Shown here one piece after another: positions 1 through 6,984 of a stretch of 64,000 nucleotides of DNA; the stretch's first letter is position 1, and every line of letters begins with the position of its first letter. This DNA comes from JBGSMF01 sp964651475. Lineage in GTDB: Bacteria; Chloroflexota; Anaerolineae; Fen-1058. The position numbers were made by a program, and so were the translations under genes. Below the pieces are notes generated by a model. It did no database searches. It was given only the letters and a program-made list of their open reading frames with translations, and was not told where the DNA came from. The stretch spans positions 16,697-80,696 of the forward strand of contig CAZYXV010000019.1 in assembly GCA_964651475.1 (NCBI GenBank). Reading direction: 5' to 3'.

Positions 1-1700
1 AAAAATATCGTGTACGGTCGAGCCGCCACTTGAATACGAGTCACGCAAGTCGCCGCCTCCACCGGGCGCGCAAAATCATTGTGCGTGAGCGTGGCCGTGA
101 CGCTCAAAGACGCGCCGGGCGACACAGTTATACTGGCAATCAGCGTAAAAGTCAACTTGCCGCCGCCCTCGATCTCGCCCGACCATTCGTAAGTGGGAAA
201 GGCCAGCGTGCCTTGCGGCGCCCAACTGGCCGAAACGTAACCCTGGCGCGCATCGAGCGTGTAGGTGAACCAGCGCGTTTGCGGCAGCGCGCCGTCGTTG
301 TTCAAGATCAAGGTATACGTGATCAGATGCGCGCCGGGCGCGCTGATCAGGGTGGGCGCGCACGTTGACACAAAAGGGTGTTCGCCGAGCACGGCCCGGT
401 ACGCATTGACCCGCCCCCAACCGGTATAGTCATCCACCCCTGGCTCGCCCACGTCGTCGGCGGCGCCGAGCAAGGTAGAGATTACGTCACTGGCCGCAAG
501 ATCGGGCTGGCGCGACCAGACCAGCGCCGCCGCGCCCGACACGTGCGGCGCGGCCATCGAGGTGCCCGATTTGGTAAAGTAATTGCCCCGATACCACGTA
601 CTGTAAATATCCGCCCCCGGCGCGGCCATGTCCACCTGCGGGCCGTAATTGGAAAAAGAAGCGCGCCGGTCTTGCGCGTCGGTAGCGGCCACGGCTAGCA
701 CCGGCTCGTAGGCTGCCGGGTAAAACACCGCGCCGCCGGTGTTGCCCGCAGAGGCTATCACCAGCGCGCCGCGCCCGCGCGCGTAATCCACCGCCGCGCG
801 CAGCGTTTGCGAGTCTTGCAGCCCCCCCAGGCTCAAATTGATGATGCGCGCGCCGCTATCGGCGGCGTATACTATGCCGGCGGCAATATCGCTATACCAG
901 CCATCGCCGTATTGATCGAGCACCTTGACCGGCAAAATCCGCGCGCCCCAGGCAATGCCGGCGATGCCCCGCCCGTTATTCGTGGCCGCGGCGGCGATGC
1001 CGGCCACGTGTGTGCCGTGGCCATAGTCGTCGCGCACGTCGGCGTTTTCGGCCGGCGCGTATCCGCCATTATACCAGGAGTGAAAAAAATGCCAGCCGCG
1101 CACGTCATCTATTTTCCCGTTGCCGTCGTCGTCCACCTGGTTGCCGGGAATTTCGCCCGGATTGGCCCATAGCTTGGCCGCCAGGTCTTCGTGTTCCAGG
1201 CAAACGCCGGAATCTATCACGGCGATCACCACATCGGGCGTCCCAGTCACCACGTTCCACGCGGCGGGCGCGCCGATCCTGGCCGGCCCCCACTGGTTGG
1301 CCCAACCCGGATCGTTCGGAATGACGAATGACGAGTGACGAATGACGCCCGGCAAATGGCGAACGTCAAACGCCAAACGCCGGGCGTCAAATGCCAGGTC
1401 ACGTCGAATGTCTGTGGAATGAGCGGCATAGTCCAGTTCGGCCCACGCCACGCGCGGGTCGCCGCGCAGCGCTTCTAGCAGCGCGCACTCCTGGCCGGCC
1501 GGCGCGCGCACCGTCCACACGTCCAGCCCCGGCAGCCTGGATAGCGCCTGCGCCCCGGCCACTTCGTCGAGGCCGGAGCCGGTATCGCGCAGGCTTGCCA
1601 GCACAATGCCCGGCGCATAGCCGCCGGCGCAATCGGGAGCGGCCGGCAGCTCGCGCGGCGATAGCCCCACAAGGACCAACGCCAGCCCCATCAACGCCAT
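1..1700 (-). CDS. Secreted S8 (subtilisin-like) serine peptidase, partial at window edge
   Basis: Translating the minus strand gives one open frame from 1700 to the window start with no stop, so the 3' end lies outside. A hydrophobic N-terminus (MALMGLALVLVGL) looks like a signal peptide. The catalytic triad is clear: Asp163 in AVIDSG, His228 in DYGHGTHVAG, Ser381 in SGTSMAAPHVSG, with oxyanion Asn320 in SAGN. Residues 30-90 resemble an inhibitor-like propeptide. After the protease domain comes a beta-rich region (TLILNNDGALPQTRWFTYTL) similar in style to the C-terminal domains of the neighbouring M6 protease. Seen: full triad. Known: S8 enzymes of this type are secreted endopeptidases. Odd: residues about 93-128 are encoded by a degenerate simple-sequence repeat (about 1319-1425) and look inserted. 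Start uncertain: ATG 1700 or 1691, TTG 1718. Confidence 0.9.
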   Translation of the reverse strand, partial: MALMGLALVLVGLSPRELPAAPDCAGGYAPGIVLASLRDTGSGLDEVAGAQALSRLPGLDVWTVRAPAGQECALLEALRGDPRVAWAELDYAAHSTDIRRDLAFDARRLAFDVRHLPGVIRHSSFVIPNDPGWANQWGPARIGAPAAWNVVTGTPDVVIAVIDSGVCLEHEDLAAKLWANPGEIPGNQVDDDGNGKIDDVRGWHFFHSWYNGGYAPAENADVRDDYGHGTHVAGIAAAATNNGRGIAGIAWGARILPVKVLDQYGDGWYSDIAAGIVYAADSGARIINLSLGGLQDSQTLRAAVDYARGRGALVIASAGNTGGAVFYPAAYEPVLAVAATDAQDRRASFSNYGPQVDMAAPGADIYSTWYRGNYFTKSGTSMAAPHVSGAAALVWSRQPDLAASDVISTLLGAADDVGEPGVDDYTGWGRVNAYRAVLGEHPFVSTCAPTLISAPGAHLITYTLILNNDGALPQTRWFTYTLDARQGYVSASWAPQGTLAFPTYEWSGEIEGGGKLTFTLIASITVSPGASLSVTATLTHNDFARPVEAATCVTRIQVAARPYTIF

Positions 1701-1729
1701 CAACTCGATTGGGCGCAAAAGCCTTCCCT

Positions 1730-1757
1730 TCGTGTTCTTGGTGTCCTTTGTGGTTAA
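1730..1757. repeat. Dispersed repeat of the AACCACAAAGGACACCAAG type
   Basis: Read on the minus strand this is TTAACCACAAAGGACACC followed by AAGAACACGAAGG. I recognise it as a widespread intergenic simple-repeat word of bacterial genomes. It sits directly in front of the S8 protease start, so it may supply part of that gene's 5' leader, including the GGAAGG purine stretch. Confidence 0.5.
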
Positions 1758-1800
1758 CAAGATACCTGCCTGAATAGTTACTCGTACTCTTTATTGAAAA

Positions 1801-1910
1801 GGGTGTGACCAAAATCGGTGGGTCGCCTACGTAGGGGCAGGGCTTGCCCCTGCCCAATGCGGGCAACCGCAAGGGTTGCCCCTACGCCTCAACCAGAATT
1901 GGTCACACCC
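1801..1910. mobile_element. MITE-like element with 12-bp TIRs and 9-bp target duplication
   Basis: The ends are inverted copies of GGGTGTGACCAA (1801-1812 and 1899-1910). The element is flanked by a perfect direct repeat TATTGAAAA (1792-1800 and 1911-1919), as expected for a target-site duplication. The 110-bp interior carries no ORF but two palindromic cassettes of the GTAGGGGC...GCCCCTAC type. No transposase with matching ends is visible in this window. Ends and duplication are seen directly; the non-autonomous transposon reading is inference. Confidence 0.75.
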
Positions 1911-1916
1911 TATTGA

Positions 1917-1948
1917 AAAAGCCACCGGGGTTGCCCCCAGTGGCTTTT
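1917..1948 (-). terminator. Intrinsic terminator downstream of the M6 protease gene
   Basis: Inverted repeat AAAAGCCAC (1917-1925) / GTGGCTTTT (1940-1948) with a GC-rich inner stem. Read on the minus strand the hairpin is followed by TTTTTCAATA. It lies past the M6 stop and before the S8 gene, so it should end M6 transcription. Confidence 0.65.
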
Positions 1949-1976
1949 CCGTTGTCAGGGAACCTGCCGGGTCTAG

Positions 1977-2030
1977 CAGGTCGTCAGAGCGGGCTGGCAT
2001 TGGGATGCCAGCCTGCTCTCCGACAGGCTG
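1977..2030. mobile_element. Short palindromic element bounded by CTAG
   Basis: 54 bp between CTAG at 1973-1976 and CTAG at 2031-2034. The ends are imperfect inverted repeats (CAGGTCGTCAGAG at left; CAGCCTGTCGGAGAG read in from the right). The right CTAG contains the stop codon of the M6 protease gene. The end sequence GTCGGAGA also occurs in the element at 52051-52169. Confidence 0.5.
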
Positions 2031-5000
2031 CTAGTTGTTCTTCATAATGATGGGCAGGTAGATCATGTAACCCGTCGGGGTGACCTCTTCCACCCACGTC
2101 TCGGTCATGTCGGTGTTATCGGTGAAATCCATGTCCCAGTCGCTTGTAGTGATTTCGATATGGTTGGTTACCGTCATGCCAGAGACGGTGATGGTGATTG
2201 GCACGTACACCGTGAACACGTCACCCACATCCAACGTGCCAGAAATGGGCCACGCGTGCTGCCAAACAGCAGTGCCGCTCGCCACGACCGTGTCGGTGAT
2301 CATCACGTCGTGGGCGGGCGCGTAACCATTGTTGCCATAGTTGACGGTAAAGGTCACAACGTCGCCCAGTTCGGCTGTGGCGGGACCTGACTTGGTTACC
2401 CACACGTCAGGGTGTAGCCCAACGTACGTGACCAACTCGTCAGTGGTCCGACCCATAGCGGCATCCTCGTGCGCAAAGTGGGTAATGAGGGCCACAGGCG
2501 GGTCACCCAGTCCAACCGTGACGCTGGCCACCAGTGTGTACATCACCCCACCCGGAGGCACGTCGCCTTCCCACTCGAGTATGGGCAGGTGCGCCGTGCC
2601 GCCCGTCCAGTCGTGCGAAACGTAGGTCAGGGCCGGGTCGAGCGTGAACGAGAAATAGTGTGTCTGGGTCAATGCGCCAGCATTCATCAAATCCAACGTA
2701 TAGGTGATCATGTGCGTGCCTGGCATGCTGATGTTAAGAGGCGTCACACTAACCTCGTACAGCCCCGGGTTAGACACGTGCACCAAGGCCCAGGTGTGAT
2801 CGGCGCCTTCTTCGAGCAACTCGACGTGCCAGCCGTACTGGACGCCATAGTCGCCCGGATTGCCGGTGCCGCCATAGTAGCCCAGACCCGTGTTCGCGTT
2901 ATACCAGTAGCAGCCCAAGCGTCCGGTGTTAGTGGAGGCGCAATCGAAGCGGAACTCGCTATCTGGGCTATTGCTGACTCCATCGTATCCGGGCGCGTTG
3001 AGCGGGTAGGACGCTTTGGCCGGAATGACCACGCTGGCGTCCCACTGCTTGGTGACCCACTTGTAAGAAGGCGGGACATAGCCCGGGCCGCGGCTGACGT
3101 ACTCTGCGCCGGGATAGTAACCCAGCGCGTCGTTAAACTCGCTCACCGCAGGCCGCCCCTCAAAGTGGTTCGTAAAGAGTGTGGTCGTGAAGGGGAACGC
3201 ATAGACTGTTGTATAGGTAAAGTCTACGGTATCTTGCAGCGTGAACGGCGCGTCGCGCATCTGCCCGCGCGAGGTCACGTTGCCGCCCTCGTTATCGTAA
3301 CCGGCGGCGACCATGTCCGGCTCGCGGTATGGCTCGGGGTGCGCGTCAACCACCAGCGTGTTGCCCTTGGGGCCCCAGCTCGGCCACTCGGCCAGGTAGT
3401 TAAAGATTTCGGTGTCGCTCTTGCTGTTGTTGTTGTACCACACCAGCATGCCGGTGTTGGCCGGGCCAAAGCGCCAGCGATCCTCGCCCAGCGCGCTGTC
3501 GTAGCCGCCGTTTTCGTTCACGTTGCGCCACTGGACATAATAGTTGTGAGTAAAGCCAGTTGTGCCGTCGCTGCGAACCCATGGATCAGCATAAACCCAG
3601 TTGGCGTCGCCCGCCTCGGCGTTGTCGGCAAAAATTGTCGTCGCGCCATCCATCACGGCTACGTTATCCACAAACGCGCCCGTGTAGGTAGTGGCCCAGT
3701 CGGTCATGAACCAAAAGCGCAGCAAGATGTTTTGGCCGGCGTAGGCGGCCAGGTCAAACGTCTGCGCTTCAGGATCGGGCCAGTTAGCATTGTAGCCGTA
3801 AAAGCCTCCCAGGCCGGCGCCGCACAAGTCATCCGGGAAGCCATAGTTCCCGCCGATCCAGCCCGGATCGTGGTCGCATTGGGTATTGGCGTTGGTGAGC
3901 GTGTCCCACGTGGTTCCGCCATCGTCCGACGCCTGAATCCACAAGAAATCCCACTCGTCTTCAATCTCATAGACCAGGTCAAAGGACAGCGTGGCGCCGC
4001 CAGCGGGAATGGCGATGGGATTGGCCGTCGTCATCATGGCATTCGCCTGGTCCAACTTGCCGCCCCACCAGTAATAGTCGCCCTGCCAAACCGGCACGGC
4101 CATGGGAATGACCGCATCGGGCAACTCGATCTTGGCGCCGCGATAGGTGCGGGACGGGTCGGGCGAGGTGTTGGTAGAATAGTAGCTGGCCTGCCCCAGA
4201 TAGAACGTGTACTCTCGGGTCGTGTCTGTGATGACGAGCGGTTCGAGCCAGCCCCACAGATCCAGATGCGTGGGATCAACCGCCGGCGGCTCAAAGCCGA
4301 TGGGGAAGCCCGTCCAGTCATCGGACATCAACGACCAAAAGCCGGTCGAGGTTTGGCCTTCGCCGTAAGCGTACAGATCCCACGCGCCCAGGTTATGGCC
4401 ATATTCGTGCGCGAACACGCCAATGCCGCCGTTTTCGGGCATCATGATGTATGGGCCGGCGGCCACGTCTTGCGTCACCGAGTAAGGCGGGGTGACGGCC
4501 GACGAGTGCGACCAGACCGCCGCTTCGCCGTAGAACGCTTCAGGCACGGGCGTGGTGCGGGTAGGATCGTCGGGATCGGTTGGGTCGCGGTTCAACAGCG
4601 CGGTGCCGTCTTCCTCCCCATAACCGGCGTGGACGATCCACAGGCGGTTAATGATGCCGTCGCCGTCCAGGTCATAGTTGGCCCAGCTAAAGTTGGGGAT
4701 AGTATTGCTGATGGCATTGACGGCATCCAAGGCATCCCGAACCAGAGTTTTGGTTGAGCCTGCATTGGGCATGTCGCCGTCGGCTCCCGCGCCGCTGCTC
4801 AAGCCTGAGCGATTGCCAGGGCAGCTATCAGCGCCGTACCACCAGGTCGAGTGCGGCACTTTCAACCAGCCGATCACATCGCCGGTGATGGTATATACGC
4901 CGCTCGACAGGTCGCTATAGTAATCGGTCACCGATTGGCCAATAAAGCTTTCGTAGATGGGTGTGTCGTCTTGCATCGTGTAGCTGATCGCCACGCCGTT

Positions 5001-5534
5001 GCCGAACATAAAGTTATCGAACCACTGCGGGTCAAAGTCATCGGTCCAGATGCTCTGGCCAGAGCGATCATCCAGCGCGCGCGGCCGCTCGATCATGTTG
5101 TGCAGCGGGCCGGTGTAGGTGAAGGTTGTGGTTTGGGTGATGATGTTGGAACAGTCGCCGGTGGTGCCGGTGTATTCGTTCTCGTCGGCAATGCCTAGTG
5201 GATCCCAGGCATCGCCAGGATTCCAGGTGACCACGTCTGTGCCATCGAACTCGACCAGGATCACCAGCACGCGGTCGGTGCCGCTCTGGGCCAGCGCCGC
5301 CGCTTCGGCCGTCTGTCCGGCTTCCAGCAAACGCTGGCGCTCGCGCATGCGCAAATAATCCTTTACATTCGGCTGGTCAATCGGCTTGACCTTTTGAGTA
5401 CCCGGCACGACGTCGGCCGGTTTAACGATCACTTCGTCCCCCGGCGCGGGCGGATTGGCCCCCACCGGCAGGACCGTCAATATGCTGCTGAGCAATACGA
5501 CAATCGTCAATACGTTAAATAACCTGCGTTGCAT
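2031..5534 (-). CDS. Secreted M6-family (immune-inhibitor-A type) metalloprotease
   Basis: 1167 residues. A signal peptide is visible (MQRRLFNVLTIVVLL...ANPPAPGDE) and AGGAGG stands about 8 bases before the ATG. The zinc site VFAHEYGHNLGAWD (about residues 372-385) has the HExxHxxGxxD pattern typical of M6 peptidases. The middle contains a jelly-roll-like region (FDLAAYAGQNILLRFWFMTD). Near the C-terminus a DUF11-like repeat (about 1065-1130; FTVNYGNNGYAPAHDVMITDT) suggests a cell-surface stalk. The protein ends in YMIYLPIIMKNN, a tail type I associate with secreted Chloroflexota proteins. It probably degrades extracellular protein, as does its S8 neighbour on the same strand; a terminator between them argues for separate transcripts. 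Confidence 0.92.
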   Translation of the reverse strand: MQRRLFNVLTIVVLLSSILTVLPVGANPPAPGDEVIVKPADVVPGTQKVKPIDQPNVKDYLRMRERQRLLEAGQTAEAAALAQSGTDRVLVILVEFDGTDVVTWNPGDAWDPLGIADENEYTGTTGDCSNIITQTTTFTYTGPLHNMIERPRALDDRSGQSIWTDDFDPQWFDNFMFGNGVAISYTMQDDTPIYESFIGQSVTDYYSDLSSGVYTITGDVIGWLKVPHSTWWYGADSCPGNRSGLSSGAGADGDMPNAGSTKTLVRDALDAVNAISNTIPNFSWANYDLDGDGIINRLWIVHAGYGEEDGTALLNRDPTDPDDPTRTTPVPEAFYGEAAVWSHSSAVTPPYSVTQDVAAGPYIMMPENGGIGVFAHEYGHNLGAWDLYAYGEGQTSTGFWSLMSDDWTGFPIGFEPPAVDPTHLDLWGWLEPLVITDTTREYTFYLGQASYYSTNTSPDPSRTYRGAKIELPDAVIPMAVPVWQGDYYWWGGKLDQANAMMTTANPIAIPAGGATLSFDLVYEIEDEWDFLWIQASDDGGTTWDTLTNANTQCDHDPGWIGGNYGFPDDLCGAGLGGFYGYNANWPDPEAQTFDLAAYAGQNILLRFWFMTDWATTYTGAFVDNVAVMDGATTIFADNAEAGDANWVYADPWVRSDGTTGFTHNYYVQWRNVNENGGYDSALGEDRWRFGPANTGMLVWYNNNSKSDTEIFNYLAEWPSWGPKGNTLVVDAHPEPYREPDMVAAGYDNEGGNVTSRGQMRDAPFTLQDTVDFTYTTVYAFPFTTTLFTNHFEGRPAVSEFNDALGYYPGAEYVSRGPGYVPPSYKWVTKQWDASVVIPAKASYPLNAPGYDGVSNSPDSEFRFDCASTNTGRLGCYWYNANTGLGYYGGTGNPGDYGVQYGWHVELLEEGADHTWALVHVSNPGLYEVSVTPLNISMPGTHMITYTLDLMNAGALTQTHYFSFTLDPALTYVSHDWTGGTAHLPILEWEGDVPPGGVMYTLVASVTVGLGDPPVALITHFAHEDAAMGRTTDELVTYVGLHPDVWVTKSGPATAELGDVVTFTVNYGNNGYAPAHDVMITDTVVASGTAVWQHAWPISGTLDVGDVFTVYVPITITVSGMTVTNHIEITTSDWDMDFTDNTDMTETWVEEVTPTGYMIYLPIIMKNN

Positions 5535-5720
5535 TCTTATGTCCTCCTGAAGACTAGAAAATGGGTTAATACGCCATTGCCCTTTACACGCTTGTCACGT
5601 TTCCGCCAACCACCTCCTTTCGTTCACGTTAGCCTGAAAAGTCAACGACCTCGAGAAACTGCACCAGCCTGTCTTGCCGGGCCTTGGCAAGCAAGCCAGC
5701 GCCGCTCTTTTAGGGGCGTG

Positions 5721-5848
5721 GAAAAAATAAACTGTCCCAAAATTCCCGTAGGAGCGCCCTTTGGGCGCGATAGTCGCGCCTGCCCGCCTGGCGGCCAGAC
5801 AGGAAAGGCGCTCCTACGTGGCGACATTGGGACAATTATTTTCTTCCG
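5721..5848. mobile_element. MITE-like element with long imperfect TIRs
   Basis: Left end GAAAAAATAAACTGTCCCAA, then GTAGGAGCGCC (to 5757). The right end, read inward, is GGAAGAAAATAATTGTCCCAA then ACGTAGGAGCGCC. About 35 positions pair with a few mismatches. The interior is a second palindrome around GGGCGCGA. No ORF and no clear target duplication. It occupies most of the gap between the M6 protease and lipoprotein genes; nothing else is seen in that gap (5535-5854). Confidence 0.6.
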
Positions 5849-5854
5849 CATCCC

Positions 5855-6577
5855 TTAACCGCCTCGACTGACCTTCCAGGATCCCGCGGATGAGTCGTAG
5901 CGCATGGAAAAAGTCCAGTCCACGGGTTCTTGAATCTCGTTCGCCTGGTGCCAGCTTTTGGAACCAATGTCAAAAGCCCAAAAGAGGCCGCTCTGTATGT
6001 GCACCTTCAAGGTACACTCTACATCCGACGCGCAGCCGCTCACCTCTACGGTGTACTGCGCCTTTTCAATAAACCCCGGCGCGCTCATGGCGCCGGGCGC
6101 GAACATTTGCCCGACCGATTGCAATTGCGCCGCCAGTCCCTCGTCCGTGTAAAAACGATTGAATTGTTCGACCCACCATCCCTTCTCATCGGGCCGGCCG
6201 CTCGCGCTGACTGATTCGTAGCTATTGATCGCGCGGAACATTTCTTCCCAATCCGCAATGATGGCCTGGCTGAGCTCCTCGGATGGTTTGTACGGCGTGG
6301 CCGTAACTGCCCCTCCAACTCCAGCCGTTGCCCTGGCCCGGGCCGTGGCCGCCAGCACCGGCGACATTCGCCGCGTGGCAGTGGGTGTGGGAAGCGGCGC
6401 AGACGTATGGATCACTGCGGCGGGCGCCACGGCGATGGTCGGCGTTGCGGCGGCCGGCGTCACGCTGGCCGGCGCGTTACAGGCCGAAAGCGCGAGCGAG
6501 CCTATTGAAACTATAATGACAAATAACATTCCCCCAGGAATAGCCCTGTGGCATTTTGGCAATTGGCACATTCTCAT
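5855..6577 (-). CDS. Predicted lipoprotein of unknown function
   Basis: About 240 residues. The N-terminal segment MLFVIIVSIGSLALSAC ends in a lipobox (LSAC), so export and lipidation are predicted. A Pro/Thr/Ala-rich linker follows (APAAVIHTSAPLPTPTATRR), then an alpha/beta globular region with WEEMFRAINSYESV and a C-terminal DWTFSMRYDSSAGSWKVSRGG that has the look of a small NTF2/DUF-like fold. I do not recognise a family. A TTG start at 6613 is possible; ATG 6577 gives a more normal signal peptide. It is on the same strand as the M6 protease, separated by a MITE-like element. Confidence 0.7.
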   Translation of the reverse strand: MRMCQLPKCHRAIPGGMLFVIIVSIGSLALSACNAPASVTPAAATPTIAVAPAAVIHTSAPLPTPTATRRMSPVLAATARARATAGVGGAVTATPYKPSEELSQAIIADWEEMFRAINSYESVSASGRPDEKGWWVEQFNRFYTDEGLAAQLQSVGQMFAPGAMSAPGFIEKAQYTVEVSGCASDVECTLKVHIQSGLFWAFDIGSKSWHQANEIQEPVDWTFSMRYDSSAGSWKVSRGG

Positions 6578-6679
6578 CAGAATAACAAGCTGGTTTTTTG
6601 CGAGATAAAACAAATACGCCGGCGCCCGGATTGGGAGCCTAAACCGTTTTGAGGAAACGAAACGGTTGGCAGGCCGCCC

Positions 6680-6771
6680 GTATCATCTCAAAATGTAGGG
6701 GCGACTCTTGCGGTCGCCCATATGAGGGCAGGGGCAAGCCCTGCCACTACCCCGGATTATTGAGAAGATAC
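6680..6771. mobile_element. 92-bp MITE, copy 1
   Basis: Ends GTATCATCTCAA / TTGAGAAGATAC form near-perfect inverted repeats. It is flanked by GGCCGCCC (6672-6679) and GGCCACCC (6772-6779), an 8-bp duplication with one difference. The interior carries the GTAGGGGC palindromic cassette. The whole 92 bp is identical to 63100-63191. No coding capacity. Confidence 0.8.
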
Positions 6772-6851
6772 GGCCACCCTTTATCATGCCATATTCCAAA
6801 AGAATTGTCAATGGCTCACCTTGGCATCTGCTCTATCCTGGCACACAGCAG

Positions 6852-6880
6852 TTGTCAAGGCAACGACCATGTGCTATAGT
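6852..6880 (+). promoter_or_regulatory. Sigma-70-type promoter of the macroglobulin operon
   Basis: TTGTCA (6852-6857), 17-bp spacer, TATAGT (6875-6880). Predicted start near 6887 leaves a leader of about 98 nt before the ATG at 6985, which has AAGGAGGA five bases upstream. Confidence 0.6.
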
Positions 6881-6984
6881 GTATAGAAATCGCCAGCTTG
6901 CTGTACCGGATTGGTTTTTGTCTACTCAGTATAACGGGAAAAAAGCGGGCCGGATACGGCCTGAAACGTAATAAGGAGGAACCC

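Noticed and set aside
2469..4757. 762-codon open frame on the plus strand opposite the M6 protease
   Set aside because: Shadow of a GC-rich gene; the protein is Arg/Val/His-rich low-complexity without domains, while the minus frame has clear protease motifs.
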